Positions 36,989 to 45,906 of a stretch of 64,000 nucleotides of DNA are shown here, one piece after another; position 1 is the stretch's first letter; every line of letters begins with the position of its first letter. The translations under genes were made by a program, and so were the position numbers. The notes beneath the pieces are model-generated. The model made no database searches, was not told where the DNA came from, and was given only the letters and a program-made list of their open reading frames with translations. This DNA comes from Glaciimonas sp. (lineage in GTDB: Bacteria > Pseudomonadota > Gammaproteobacteria > Burkholderiales > Burkholderiaceae_D): positions 1 through 64,000 of the forward strand of contig JABBOY010000010.1 in assembly GCA_012927585.1 (NCBI GenBank). Direction: 5' to 3'.

Positions 36989-38116
36989 CTACAACGCCCG
37001 GCCGATCAGGATTTTCTGGATATCGCTGGTACCTTCGTAAATCTGGCACACCCGCACGTCGCGATAAATCCGCTCCACCGGGAAGTCAGTTACATAGCCG
37101 TAACCGCCATGTATCTGGATCGCGTCGGAACAAACTTTTTCCGCCATCTCGGAGGCGAACAACTTGGCCATTGCCGCTTCTTTCAGGCACGGCAGTCCCG
37201 CATCCTTCATGCTGGCCGCGTGCTGGATCAACTGGCGCGCCGCTTCGATTTGGGTTGCCATATCGGCCAGCTTGAACTGCACCGATTGATGATTGAAGAT
37301 CGGCTGGCCGAAACTTTCGCGTTCTTTCGCATACAGCAGCGCAGCCTCGAATGCGGCGCGTGCCATGCCAACCGCTTGCGATGCGATGCCGATGCGCCCG
37401 CCTTCCAGGCCGGAGAGCGCGATCTTGTAGCCCTGGCCTTCTGCGCCAATCAGATTTTCACGTGGTACGCGGCAATTCTCGAACAGGATTTGCGCGGTGT
37501 CCGACGAATGCTGCCCGAGCTTGTCTTCCAGCCGGGTCACAATATAACCGGGGCTGTCGGTCGGCACCCAGAATGCGCTAATGCCCTTCTTGCCGGCTGC
37601 CTTGTCGGTGACCGCCATCACGATGGCAACATCGGCGTGCTTGCCGCTGGTGATGAATTGCTTGACGCCGTTGATCACGTAATGGTCGCCGTCGGGGCTG
37701 GCAGTAGTGCGCAAGGCGGCGGCGTCGCTGCCGGTATGCGGCTCGGTCAGGCAGAACGCGCCCAGCATCTCGCCCTTGGCCAGCGGCCGCAGCCATTGTT
37801 CTTTTTGCGCGTCATTCGCGTACATCATCGCGATGCTGCATACCGGGCAATTGTTGACCGAAATCACGGTCGAAGTACCGCCGTCGCCGGCTGCGATTTC
37901 TTCCAGCACCAACGCCAGCGACAGGTAATCCAGCCCGGCGCCACCCAGTTCTTCCGGCACAGCCACGCCAAATGCGCCGAGTGCGGCCAGCTCTTTCAAC
38001 TCTTCTTTCGGGAAATGATGTTCCTTGTCCCAACGCGCGGCATTCGGCAGCAAGCGTTCCTGTGAAAATGCGCGCAATGCGTCGCGAATCATTTGATGCT
38101 GTTCGGATAAGACCAT
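36989..38116 (-). CDS. Short-chain acyl-CoA dehydrogenase
   Basis: A 375-residue FAD flavoenzyme oxidising acyl-CoA to enoyl-CoA. Signature stretches are FCLTEPHTGSDAAALRTTA, GQHSSDTAQILFENCRVPREN, and IQIHGGYGYVTDFPVERIYRD with a following YEGTSDIQ, where the Glu after Tyr is the base of short-chain enzymes. It resembles butyryl-CoA-type dehydrogenases and differs clearly from LiuA (41446-42630). It is followed upstream by a thiolase gene on the same strand 57 bp away, so the two may act in one beta-oxidation step. Confidence 0.9.
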   Translation of the reverse strand: MVLSEQHQMIRDALRAFSQERLLPNAARWDKEHHFPKEELKELAALGAFGVAVPEELGGAGLDYLSLALVLEEIAAGDGGTSTVISVNNCPVCSIAMMYANDAQKEQWLRPLAKGEMLGAFCLTEPHTGSDAAALRTTASPDGDHYVINGVKQFITSGKHADVAIVMAVTDKAAGKKGISAFWVPTDSPGYIVTRLEDKLGQHSSDTAQILFENCRVPRENLIGAEGQGYKIALSGLEGGRIGIASQAVGMARAAFEAALLYAKERESFGQPIFNHQSVQFKLADMATQIEAARQLIQHAASMKDAGLPCLKEAAMAKLFASEMAEKVCSDAIQIHGGYGYVTDFPVERIYRDVRVCQIYEGTSDIQKILIGRAL

Positions 38117-38144
38117 GTCAGGAGCTGCCTTTGTAAAATTTTTG

Positions 38145-38168
38145 GAGTAGCGCAGGCCTACGCTACTT
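38145..38168. repeat. REP-like palindrome fragment (family A)
   Basis: GTAGCGCAGGCCTACGCTAC is a short palindrome made from the outer arms of family A without the middle. It lies between thiolase and acyl-CoA dehydrogenase genes. Confidence 0.65.
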
Positions 38169-38173
38169 CTTAC

Positions 38174-39355
38174 CTACGCCAGTTCGATTGCAACCGCGGT
38201 CGCTTCACCGCCGCCGATGCACAGGCTGGCGACGCCGCGTTTGCCGCCGGTTTTTTTCAATGCGCCGATCAGCGTAACGATGATGCGCGCGCCTGATGCG
38301 CCAATCGGATGGCCCAGTGCGCACGCCCCGCCGTGAACGTTGACCTTGTCGCGTGGAATGCCGTGCTCTTTCATCGCGGCCATCGGCACCACGGCGAAGG
38401 CTTCATTGATCTCGAACAGATCGACGTCTGCCGTGCTCCAACCGACTTTCTTGTACAGTTTTGCAATTGCGCCGACCGGTGCGGTAGCGAAAGCGTTCGG
38501 TGCTTGCGAATGAGTGGCGTGCGCCAGCACCCGGGCCAGCACGGTGCAGCCGAGTTTTTTGGCGGTCGATTCGCGCATCATGACCAGCGCAGCAGCGCCA
38601 TCGTTGATCGAGGAAGACGAGGCGGCGGTGATGGTGCCGTCTTTCTTGAAGGCCGGTTTCAGATTGGGGATTTTGTCGAGCTTGGCTTTCAGCGGGCCTT
38701 CATCTTTTTCGACAACCACATCGCCGCCACGACCGGATACGGTGACTGGTGCGATTTCCCATTGGAACGAGCCGTCAGCGGTAGCAGCTTGTGCGCGTCG
38801 CACCGATTCCATCGCAAAGGTATCTTGCTGCTCGCGGGTAAATGCATATTGCGCCGCGCATTCTTCGCCGAAAGTGCCCATCGAGCGGCCTTTTTCGTAG
38901 GCGTCTTCCAAACCGTCGAGCATCATGTGGTCGTAGATCATGCCGTGGCCGATGCGGTAACCGCCGCGTGCTTTCGGGATCAGGTACGGCGCGTTGGTCA
39001 TCGATTCCATGCCGCCGGCAACGATTACTTCATTGGTGCCGGCAGTGATGGTGTCGAACGCGAAGATCGCGGCTTGCATTGCCGAACCGCACATCTTGGA
39101 CATCGTGACCGCACCCGCAGACAGCGGCAAGCCAGCCTTGATCGAGGCCTGGCGCGCCGGAGCCTGGCCTTGCCCGGCCATCAGGCAGTTGCCGAAAAAT
39201 ACGTTTTCGACCAATTCCGGGTTGACGCCGGAACGCTCGACTGCCGCCTTGATGGCAACAGCGCCGAGTTCACTAGCAGTAATAGAGGAAAAATCGCCCT
39301 GAAAAGCGCCCAATGGAGTACGTGCCGCGCCGACGATTACGATTGGATCATGCAT
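38174..39355 (-). CDS. Acetyl-CoA C-acetyltransferase (thiolase)
   Basis: A 393-residue thiolase. It has the nucleophile Cys in TMSKMCGSAMQA (about residue 90), NVHGGACALGHPIGASG with the catalytic His, and the C-terminal CIGGGEATAV with the second Cys. ATG 39355 (MHDPIVIVG) follows GAGAGG. It would cleave acetoacetyl-CoA or form it from acetyl-CoA, finishing the use of acetoacetate made by MvaB. The neighbouring acyl-CoA dehydrogenase suggests a shared transcript. Confidence 0.93.
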   Translation of the reverse strand: MHDPIVIVGAARTPLGAFQGDFSSITASELGAVAIKAAVERSGVNPELVENVFFGNCLMAGQGQAPARQASIKAGLPLSAGAVTMSKMCGSAMQAAIFAFDTITAGTNEVIVAGGMESMTNAPYLIPKARGGYRIGHGMIYDHMMLDGLEDAYEKGRSMGTFGEECAAQYAFTREQQDTFAMESVRRAQAATADGSFQWEIAPVTVSGRGGDVVVEKDEGPLKAKLDKIPNLKPAFKKDGTITAASSSSINDGAAALVMMRESTAKKLGCTVLARVLAHATHSQAPNAFATAPVGAIAKLYKKVGWSTADVDLFEINEAFAVVPMAAMKEHGIPRDKVNVHGGACALGHPIGASGARIIVTLIGALKKTGGKRGVASLCIGGGEATAVAIELA

Positions 39356-39416
39356 TTGAGACCTCTCTAAAAAGTACATTAAGATTACTAAATACTAATA
39401 TGTGTATTTTTTAATA

Positions 39417-39463
39417 CCGCAATAAATATATGCGGAAATAGCACTATTTATAAGCATACTCCC
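39417..39463 (+). repeat. AT-rich hairpin repeat, copy 3
   Basis: Arms TATGC...GCATA enclose AAATAG...CTATTT. It lies between thiolase and aceK. Confidence 0.75.
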
Positions 39464-39529
39464 TACAAATAAAGAAATGCAGTATTGTGGTTCTGAAAAT
39501 TTTCTAAGAACTGAATAATACGCACAACA

Positions 39530-41293
39530 TCAATATCGGTTAATGAAACGGACTTGCTGCGTGTACGGGAAAATATCGCTGTACTGGCCGGCCAGTAATT
39601 GATCCTTGTAGCGCTGCCACATGTCCGGGTCGAAAAAATCGGGATGGTGCTGCAGGAAATACTTGCGCACCCGCGCATCGCCCAGCAGGAAGGTGCGGTA
39701 AGTGTCTGGAAAAATATCGTGCGGGCCGACGTTGTACCAGATTTCACCGCTCATTTCTTCCTCTTCGTTGCGTGCTTCCGGCACCCTTCGGATCACGCAA
39801 TCGGTCAAGTATTCGATCTCGTCATAATCGTAAAACACTACCCGCCCGTGGCGGGTCACGCCAAAGTTTTTGTATAGCATGTCACCGGGGAAAATGTTGG
39901 CAGAAATCAATTCCTTGACAGCATTGCCATACTCGATAATGCCATGCTCGACCTGCGCATCGGTGCCTTGCTGGAGCCAGATATTGAGCGGCGTCATGCG
40001 GCGTTCGATGTAGCAATGCTTGATGAAGACTTCCTCTCCGATGATTTCTATCTGCGACGGCGCGTGCGTTTGCAGCTCGCGCAGCAGCGCCTGATCCAGG
40101 CGGCCGAGCGGGAACGCGACATTCGAAAACTCCAGCGTATCGGACATGCGGCCGCCGCGGTCATGCTCTTTCACCAGCTTGTATTTGGATTCGATGATGG
40201 CGCGGGTAGTTTCTTTCGGCGCCGGAAAATAATCCTTGATCACCTTGAACACATACGGGAAGGAGGCTTGGGTAAATACCAGCATGACCAGTCCCTTGAT
40301 GCCGGGCGCGATGATGAAATCGTCGCTGGAATGCTTCAAGTGATGCAGATAATCGCGGTAAAACAGGTTCTTGCCGTGTTTTTGCAAACCCAGCGAAGTG
40401 TATATCTCAGCCTTTGGCTTGCGCGGCATCAACGTGCGCAAAAATTGCACGAAAGCCGACGGCACCTCCATCTCAACCAGAAAATAGGCATGCGTATAGC
40501 TAAACACCACCGCCAGATCCTGCTCGCGAAACAATGCGGTATCGATGCGCAAGCTGCCGTTTGGGTTGTGCCGGATCGCCAGCGCCAGCGGGATCACTTT
40601 GTCGTCATTGATGATGCGGCCGATCGCATAGGCGGTTTTATTGCGGTAAAACAAGGCGTTCAGCACATGGATCTGGAAATTCTGGGCCGCCGCGGTGGGC
40701 CCGAATTCATCCTCGAAAGCGCGCACCACCCAGCCGGCATCGCGCGCTAAATCCTCGAACGGCATTGCCATCGCGCAGTTGTTGATGATGCGTTCGATGG
40801 TTTTGGCAAAGCCGTCCTGAATCGGGTAATAAGCGCGGTAAGTCGGGCGGCTGGCTGGTTCGTCGTTTTCGATATATTCGGTCGCCACCGCCGGATGCAC
40901 GAAAATGAAATTGTTGTTGTAATACGAGCGGTGCATCATCCGGGTAAACACCGAATTGTAGAAAGTCTCGGCCAGCTCCGGCCGGTGATAGCGGGTCAGC
41001 AAGCCGATGTAATGCAGCTTTACTTGCTGCCAGACTTCGTCATCAAGCGTAGCGGCGTCGTATTCGTCTTCCAGGATTACCACCGCTTCCTTGACGCGAG
41101 CATCGTAAAAAGCGATACGGTCGCGCTGCAACTGGCGCATCCCATGCCAGTCCTGCGCCTCGAAACGATCGCGCGCGGCTTGACTAGCTTCCTGAAACAG
41201 CCGGTAATGCTTGTCGAAGCCGTCCAGCATGGTGCGCGCCATGTCATAGCCGACTTGCGACGATAAAAGTTTGGGAAAGGTGGCTGCGTTCAT
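39530..41293 (-). CDS. aceK: Isocitrate dehydrogenase kinase/phosphatase
   Basis: A 587-residue bifunctional enzyme that switches isocitrate dehydrogenase off and on and so directs carbon to the glyoxylate shunt. Family stretches include [20 protein letters not shown] near residue 130, the ATP-binding part [23 protein letters not shown] near 330, and [21 protein letters not shown] near 460 (the kinase-like DYDE metal site). The length is standard. It lies between liuA and the thiolase gene rather than next to icd or aceA; acetyl-CoA from leucine and malonate use would feed the shunt it governs. Confidence 0.96.
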   Translation of the reverse strand: MNAATFPKLLSSQVGYDMARTMLDGFDKHYRLFQEASQAARDRFEAQDWHGMRQLQRDRIAFYDARVKEAVVILEDEYDAATLDDEVWQQVKLHYIGLLTRYHRPELAETFYNSVFTRMMHRSYYNNNFIFVHPAVATEYIENDEPASRPTYRAYYPIQDGFAKTIERIINNCAMAMPFEDLARDAGWVVRAFEDEFGPTAAAQNFQIHVLNALFYRNKTAYAIGRIINDDKVIPLALAIRHNPNGSLRIDTALFREQDLAVVFSYTHAYFLVEMEVPSAFVQFLRTLMPRKPKAEIYTSLGLQKHGKNLFYRDYLHHLKHSSDDFIIAPGIKGLVMLVFTQASFPYVFKVIKDYFPAPKETTRAIIESKYKLVKEHDRGGRMSDTLEFSNVAFPLGRLDQALLRELQTHAPSQIEIIGEEVFIKHCYIERRMTPLNIWLQQGTDAQVEHGIIEYGNAVKELISANIFPGDMLYKNFGVTRHGRVVFYDYDEIEYLTDCVIRRVPEARNEEEEMSGEIWYNVGPHDIFPDTYRTFLLGDARVRKYFLQHHPDFFDPDMWQRYKDQLLAGQYSDIFPYTQQVRFINRY

Positions 41294-41378
41294 GGGGTGG
41301 TGTTGGATGCCGGTTTTATGATGGGTTTGTAACTGGCTAATTTAGCACTATTGGGCATCCACGGAAAACATCAGTAAG

Positions 41379-41440
41379 GTAGGGCGGGTGCAACCCGCGC
41401 TTTTTGCGCGATCCAACGGCGCGGGTTTCACCCGCCCTAC
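41379..41440. repeat. Palindromic repeat (family B), copy 3
   Basis: GTAGGGCGGGTGCAACCCGC and GCGGGTTTCACCCGCCCTAC arms, immediately downstream of liuA. Confidence 0.85.
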
Positions 41441-41445
41441 TACTA

Positions 41446-42630
41446 TTACATCGTCTCGGCAAACAATTCGCGTCCGATCAGCATGCGGCGGATTTCACTG
41501 GTGCCGGCGCCGATTTCATACAGCTTGGCGTCGCGCCACAAGCGGCCGACCGGATATTCATTGATGTAACCGTTGCCGCCCAGAGTCTGGATTGCTTCAC
41601 CGGCCATCCATGTGGCTTTTTCAGCCGAGTACAAAATCGCGCCGGCCGCATCCTTGCGCAGCGCACGCACCGCCTCTGGATTTTTGGCCCGGTCGCAGGC
41701 TTGGCCGACTGCGTATACATACGATTTGCACGCCATCATGGTCGAATACATATCGGCCAGCTTGCCCTGCATCAGCTGGAATTCGCCGATCGCCTGGCCG
41801 AATTGCTTGCGGTCATGCATGTACGGCACCACCACATCCATGCAGGCGACCATGATGCCCAGCGGCCCACCTGACAGTACGGTGCGCTCGAAATCCAGGC
41901 CCGACATCAACACATTGACGCCACGTCCGACGCCACCGAGGATGTTTTCGGCCGGCACTTCGCAATCCCGGAACACCAGTTCACCGGTGTGCGAGCCGCG
42001 CATGCCGAGCTTGTCGAGTTTTTGCGCAATCGAAAAACCTTTGAAGCTCTTTTCGACGATGAAAGCGGTCATCCCGCGCGGGCCTGCTTCCAGGTCGGTT
42101 TTAGCGTAGACCACCAGCGTATCGGCGTCGGGGCCGTTGGTGATCCACATTTTGTTGCCGTTCAGTACATAGCGGTCGCCCTTCAAGTCGGCGCGCAGCT
42201 TCATGCCGACCACGTCGGAGCCGGCGTTCGGCTCCGACATTGCCAGCGCGCCGATATGCTCGCCGGAGATCAGCTGCGGCAGGTATTTGGCTTTTTGCTC
42301 GGGCGTGCCGTTGCGCTTGATCTGGTTCACGCACAGATTCGAGTGGGCGCCATACGACAGGCCGACTGAGGCTGAAGCACGCGAAATCTCTTCCATCGCG
42401 ATGATGTGCGCCAGGTAGCCCATGCCGATGCCGCCGTCTTCTTCCGAGACGGTAATGCCGAGCAGGCCGAGGTCGCCCATCTTCTTCCACAAATCCATCG
42501 GAAACTGGTCGCTGCGGTCGATTTCCGCCGCACGCGGCGCGATTTCAGCTTGCGCGAATTGGGCGATGGTGTCGCGCAACGCGGCGATATCTTCGCCGTG
42601 GTCAAAGTTCAAGCCGGATAAGTGGAGCAT
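41446..42630 (-). CDS. liuA: Isovaleryl-CoA dehydrogenase
   Basis: A 394-residue acyl-CoA dehydrogenase carrying out the first committed oxidation of leucine catabolism. It has [39 protein letters not shown], and [20 protein letters not shown] with a following [12 protein letters not shown], in which the Glu before IGAGTSE positions matches isovaleryl-CoA dehydrogenases. The upstream thioesterase gene is 33 bp away on the same strand, so both likely belong to the transcript controlled by the LiuR-type palindrome at 43151-43172. Confidence 0.92.
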   Translation of the reverse strand: MLHLSGLNFDHGEDIAALRDTIAQFAQAEIAPRAAEIDRSDQFPMDLWKKMGDLGLLGITVSEEDGGIGMGYLAHIIAMEEISRASASVGLSYGAHSNLCVNQIKRNGTPEQKAKYLPQLISGEHIGALAMSEPNAGSDVVGMKLRADLKGDRYVLNGNKMWITNGPDADTLVVYAKTDLEAGPRGMTAFIVEKSFKGFSIAQKLDKLGMRGSHTGELVFRDCEVPAENILGGVGRGVNVLMSGLDFERTVLSGGPLGIMVACMDVVVPYMHDRKQFGQAIGEFQLMQGKLADMYSTMMACKSYVYAVGQACDRAKNPEAVRALRKDAAGAILYSAEKATWMAGEAIQTLGGNGYINEYPVGRLWRDAKLYEIGAGTSEIRRMLIGRELFAETM

Positions 42631-42663
42631 GTCGTCCTCACGTTGGATCGGAATTTACAGGAA

Positions 42664-43101
42664 TTAATGTACAGGAATTACAAACAGGGTTTGCTGCATG
42701 ATGGCGCAGAGCTTTTCAACGCCATCTTTCACTACAAAAACCTCGGCGCTGGACACCACCAGCGTCTTGCCGGCTTTCAGGACTTTGCCGCGCGCGATCA
42801 AGGTATCGCCAATGCCGGGCGCGACGAAATTGATTTTGTACTCGGCCGAGAGACATTCATGGCTCGGCATCAACAGCGTGTTGGCCGCATAACCGCCGGC
42901 TGCATCGGCCAGTGTGCCGATCACGCCGCCGTGGAAAAAGCCGTGCTGCTGGCTCACTGCCGCACTCATTGGCAGCACGATTTCGCAGGCGCCGTCAGCA
43001 GCCCTGGCCAGGCGCGCCTGCCACGCCATTAACACGCCTTGCTGCGCAAAACTAGCCGCCACTAGGGTAGCAGCAGATTCGGATGAAATTGGATTTGGCA
43101 T
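42664..43101 (-). CDS. PaaI-like hotdog thioesterase
   Basis: A 145-residue hotdog protein. HGFFHGGVIGTLADAAGGYAA is the PaaI/YbgC active-site segment, followed by YKINFVAPGIGDTLIARGKV. It should hydrolyse an acyl-CoA, perhaps relieving CoA sequestration during leucine breakdown. ATG 43101 is selected because the longer frame to 43176 would run through the LiuR-type operator at 43151-43172. It is the first gene of the thioesterase-liuA unit. Confidence 0.85.
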   Translation of the reverse strand: MPNPISSESAATLVAASFAQQGVLMAWQARLARAADGACEIVLPMSAAVSQQHGFFHGGVIGTLADAAGGYAANTLLMPSHECLSAEYKINFVAPGIGDTLIARGKVLKAGKTLVVSSAEVFVVKDGVEKLCAIMQQTLFVIPVH

Positions 43102-43150
43102 CGCGTGCTCCGAGGCTATCGGGAAATTGGAACGCAGATGATACCTGCAA

Positions 43151-43172
43151 TTGACGTTAACGTAAACGTCAA
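43151..43172. promoter_or_regulatory. LiuR-type operator upstream of the thioesterase-liuA unit
   Basis: Near-palindrome with core ACGTTAACGTAAACGT flanked by TTG and CAA. It lies 50 bp upstream of the thioesterase start codon and 22 bp after the liuR stop. Confidence 0.7.
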
Positions 43173-43194
43173 CCATGCAGCAGTCATGTTTTGA

Positions 43195-43653
43195 CTATTC
43201 AGGCTGGATTGCAGCACCCAGGTCGGCGTCATTTGTCGCTGCGGCAGTTTGTGTCGATTGAGCCTTGGCCGGTTTGCCGCCGGCCAGCACGCGCCGACAT
43301 TCTGCTTCGTGGGCGGTGATTTCCGCCAGCGAGGCTTCGATGTCTTCGCGCTGCTGTTCCAGCGTCTTGCGGTGTCGGGTCAGCACGTCGAGGAAACTCT
43401 GGGACTGGGCGACTGTGTCTTTCTGCGACTCGTACATGTCCACCAGGCTTCTAATTTCCTGCAGGGTCAGGCCGAGGCGCTTGCCGCGCAGCGTGAGTTT
43501 CAAGCGAGTGCGATCGCGTGCGCCATAGATTCGGCTGCGCCCGCCGACACCTTCGCGCGCCGGGCTGATCAAACCCTGGTCTTCATAAAAGCGGATCGCG
43601 CGCGGCGTAATGTCGAATTCGCGCGCCAGTTCGGTGATGGTATAGGTCGGCAT
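43195..43653 (-). CDS. liuR: MerR-family regulator LiuR
   Basis: A 152-residue regulator. The N-terminal winged helix has the MerR form YTITELAREFDITPRAIRFYEDQGLISP, reading on to GRSRIYGARDRTRLKL; a long coiled coil (RHRKTLEQQREDIEASLAEI) follows for dimerisation. There are no metal-binding cysteines as in metal-sensing MerR proteins. Location next to liuA and TTGACGT-type palindromes on both sides identify LiuR, which controls branched-chain amino acid breakdown in proteobacteria. ATG 43653 is used; the longer frame enters the operator at 43688-43703, which suggests autoregulation. Confidence 0.88.
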   Translation of the reverse strand: MPTYTITELAREFDITPRAIRFYEDQGLISPAREGVGGRSRIYGARDRTRLKLTLRGKRLGLTLQEIRSLVDMYESQKDTVAQSQSFLDVLTRHRKTLEQQREDIEASLAEITAHEAECRRVLAGGKPAKAQSTQTAAATNDADLGAAIQPE

Positions 43654-43687
43654 GGGGCAGCCAGTTGAATTTGATTTAGAATCACAG

Positions 43688-43703
43688 TTTACGTTAACGT
43701 CAA
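43688..43703. promoter_or_regulatory. LiuR-type operator in the liuR/MBL divergent region
   Basis: TTTACGTTAACGTCAA, 35 bp before the liuR start codon and 67 bp before the divergent MBL gene. It could control both. Confidence 0.65.
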
Positions 43704-43769
43704 CCACATTGTATAGGTGCGCTTGCCGTCAGTGTTAACCCCTGAATTTAAAAATAGGAAAACCTCGCC

Positions 43770-44837
43770 ATGAATGCTCTGGAAGCACAACTCGATTATC
43801 CGTTCGGCGACAGCTTGCCGGCCTCCGGCGCCTTGTTTGAAGTCGCCCCCGGGCTGCACTGGCTGCGCATGGGTTTGCCGTTCGCGCTGAACCACATCAA
43901 CCTGTGGCTGCTAGAGGATAGTTTGCAGGGCCAATCCGGCTGGACCATCATCGATTGCGGCATCTCCAACGATGCTACCCGCGCCAACTGGGAAGCGATT
44001 TTCGCCACCCAGCTGCGCGGCCTGCCGGTGCTACGGGTGATTGCTACCCATTGCCATCCAGACCACGTCGGTCTGGCCGACTGGCTGTGCAACCGCTGGG
44101 ATGCGCCGCTGTGGATGACGGCCGGCGAATACAGCTTTGCATGCATGATGTCAGCGGCGCTGCCGGGCGTGGACGGCACCGCGATGCTGCCGCATTTCCA
44201 GCAGCACGGCTTGACCGACCCGGTGATGCTGGAGACCTTGCGGGGGCGCAAGAGTTATTACCCGACGCTGGTGCCGTCGGTGCCTGCCGCCTATCACCGC
44301 CTGCAGGAAGGCCAGACGGTGCGCATCGGCAGCCGCGACTGGCGCGTGATTACCGGCTTCGGCCATTCGCCCGAGCATGCGGCGTTGACCTGTGTCGAGG
44401 ATGCGCTGCTGATTGCCGGCGATATGGTGTTACCGCGCATTTCGACTAATGTCTCGGTGTTTGCGGTCGAGCCGGAATCCAATCCGGTGCAACAGTATCT
44501 GGATTCATTGCAGAAATACCTGACACTGCCAACCGAGACGCTGGTGCTACCCAGCCACGGCAAGCCATTTCGCGGCTTGGCGACCCGCATTGCGCAGTTG
44601 AGCGACCATCACCAGGCCCGTTTGGCCGAAGTGCTGGCAGCCTGCGCCAAGCCGAAATCCGCAACCGATATCGTGCCGATCATGTTCCTGCGCCCGCTCG
44701 ATTCGCACCAGTTGACTTTCGCGCTGGGCGAGGCGCTGGCGCATTTGCATTTGTTGTGGTTTGACGGCAGCCTGCAACGCGTTGCCGGCGCAGACGGCAT
44801 CTTCCGATTCCAGACCGTGGCTGCCAAAAAACTTTGA
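43770..44837 (+). CDS. MBL-fold metallohydrolase
   Basis: A 355-residue metallo-beta-lactamase-fold protein divergent from liuR and sharing its operator region. Zinc motifs are ATHCHPDHVG, TGFGHSPEHA, IAGDMVLPRI and LPSHGKPFRG. A C-terminal helical part of about 90 residues (from SDHHQARLAEVLAAC) resembles the winged-helix-like tail of long MBL proteins near acyl-CoA catabolic genes. Since liu clusters often contain such a hydrolase, thioester cleavage is a fair guess, but no substrate is shown. Its last codons lie in a 36 bp direct repeat (44831-44866). Confidence 0.83.
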   Translation: MNALEAQLDYPFGDSLPASGALFEVAPGLHWLRMGLPFALNHINLWLLEDSLQGQSGWTIIDCGISNDATRANWEAIFATQLRGLPVLRVIATHCHPDHVGLADWLCNRWDAPLWMTAGEYSFACMMSAALPGVDGTAMLPHFQQHGLTDPVMLETLRGRKSYYPTLVPSVPAAYHRLQEGQTVRIGSRDWRVITGFGHSPEHAALTCVEDALLIAGDMVLPRISTNVSVFAVEPESNPVQQYLDSLQKYLTLPTETLVLPSHGKPFRGLATRIAQLSDHHQARLAEVLAACAKPKSATDIVPIMFLRPLDSHQLTFALGEALAHLHLLWFDGSLQRVAGADGIFRFQTVAAKKL

Positions 44838-44866
44838 AACTGCACCTATACTAATCCGTGTATAAA
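44831..44866 (+). repeat. 36 bp direct repeat, left copy
   Basis: It starts ACTTTGAAACTGCACC and includes the last codon and stop of the MBL gene. It is repeated with one mismatch at 44948-44983, with a family B palindrome between. Confidence 0.9.
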
Positions 44867-44882
44867 ATTATTAATCAGCGCT

Positions 44883-44944
44883 GTAGGGCGGGTGCAACCC
44901 GCATTTTGCATGCAATCAAATGGCGCGGGTTGCACCCGCCCTAC
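44883..44944. repeat. Palindromic repeat (family B), copy 4
   Basis: GTAGGGCGGGTGCAACCCGC with matching right arm; loop ATTTTGCATGCAATCAAATG, nearly the loop of copy 2. It is bracketed by 36 bp direct repeats. Confidence 0.85.
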
Positions 44945-44947
44945 GTT

Positions 44948-44983
44948 ACTTTGAAACTGCACTTATACTAATCCGTGTATAAA
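44948..44983 (+). repeat. 36 bp direct repeat, right copy
   Basis: ACTTTGAAACTGCACTTATA and on, one mismatch from 44831-44866. Confidence 0.9.
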
Positions 44984-44992
44984 CTGACAAAT

Positions 44993-45035
44993 CAATAAAA
45001 ATATGCGGCAATAGCAGTGTTTTTCGGCATACTCC
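44993..45035 (+). repeat. AT-rich hairpin repeat, copy 4
   Basis: CAATAAAAATATGCGGCAAT and on to GCATACTCC. It lies between convergent genes. Confidence 0.65.
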
Positions 45036-45095
45036 ATTGTATTTTGTCATAGATGGCAGGCGCAATTTTGCGCCTGCGCGGGTATGCTGGCGATC

Positions 45096-45770
45096 TTATG
45101 CGGTTTTTTCGTTGAGTAATGGCAAGGATGCAATCAAATCGGCAAAACGCTGGCCCTGAACTGTGATGTGTTGACGCAACAATTCGACGGTTAAATCGCT
45201 GTTGCCGGCAATAATTGCCTGCACGATCTGTTCGTGTTCGGCATAGGAAACCTTGGTTCGGTCACGCACCCGCAATTGCAGCCGCCGATAAGGCCGCAAC
45301 CGGCGATGCAACGATCTGGCCTGTTCCGCCAGAAATATATTGCGGCTGCCGGCGTAGATTTGCTCGTGGAACGTTTCATTCCTGTAGAAATATTCGTCTG
45401 GATCGGAGGCGTCGCACGCCTTCTTGCAAGCTTGGTGCGCAGTCAATAGCGCGCTGTGTTCGACCGGCGACATGCGCCGCGCTGCCAGCCGTCCGCACAT
45501 TGCCTCAAACTCTGCCATCACTTCAAACATTTCAATCAACTGCTGCGGCCCGATGTCGGCCACCACCGCACCGCGACGCGGGCGCATAACGATGATACCC
45601 ATCGACGCCAACTGGATCAGAGCCTCCCGGATCGGCGTGCGCGAAACGCCGAATTGCGCAGCCAGCGTAGTCTCGTCCAGATGTTGACCCGGCTTTAATT
45701 TACCCACCGCAATCATCTCTTCAATGGATTCACGGAGCGTCTCCGGTATATTTTTTGAAATTTTCATCAT
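45096..45770 (-). CDS. GntR/FadR-family (FCD) transcriptional regulator, likely of malonate use
   Basis: A 224-residue regulator. The N-terminal winged helix has LKPGQHLDETTLAAQFGVSR and TPIREALIQLASMGI, typical of GntR. The helical FCD domain has the metal/ligand set (FHEQIYAGSRN, YAEHEQIVQAI, LRQHI). It is divergent from the TRAP-mdc operon with 136 bp between start codons. Acinetobacter malonate genes are controlled by a GntR protein called MdcY, and this one may play the same role. An 8 bp palindrome TGTATACA in the gap is a candidate operator. Confidence 0.82.
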   Translation of the reverse strand: MMKISKNIPETLRESIEEMIAVGKLKPGQHLDETTLAAQFGVSRTPIREALIQLASMGIIVMRPRRGAVVADIGPQQLIEMFEVMAEFEAMCGRLAARRMSPVEHSALLTAHQACKKACDASDPDEYFYRNETFHEQIYAGSRNIFLAEQARSLHRRLRPYRRLQLRVRDRTKVSYAEHEQIVQAIIAGNSDLTVELLRQHITVQGQRFADLIASLPLLNEKTA

Positions 45771-45815
45771 GGCGATATTGTATTTGATAAGTCGTTATAA
45801 AGTGTGATTTTGAAC

Positions 45816-45841
45816 TTGACATTGCATTCAGTTTATATAAT
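45816..45841 (+). promoter_or_regulatory. Candidate promoter of the TRAP-mdc operon
   Basis: TTGACA (45816-45821) and TATAAT (45836-45841) are both perfect hexamers, but the 14 bp spacer is shorter than the ideal 17. Such a promoter would be poor unless helped or otherwise spaced. Confidence 0.4.
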
Positions 45842-45842
45842 C

Positions 45843-45854
45843 TTGTATACATAA
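45843..45854. promoter_or_regulatory. Candidate GntR operator
   Basis: TTGTATACATAA contains the perfect palindrome TGTATACA. It directly follows the candidate -10 box, in the position of a repressor site. Confidence 0.45.
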
Positions 45855-45906
45855 GTTTAAATAAAAAACAAATTTACGCTAATCCATCCATTAGGAGGAA
45901 GACAAA

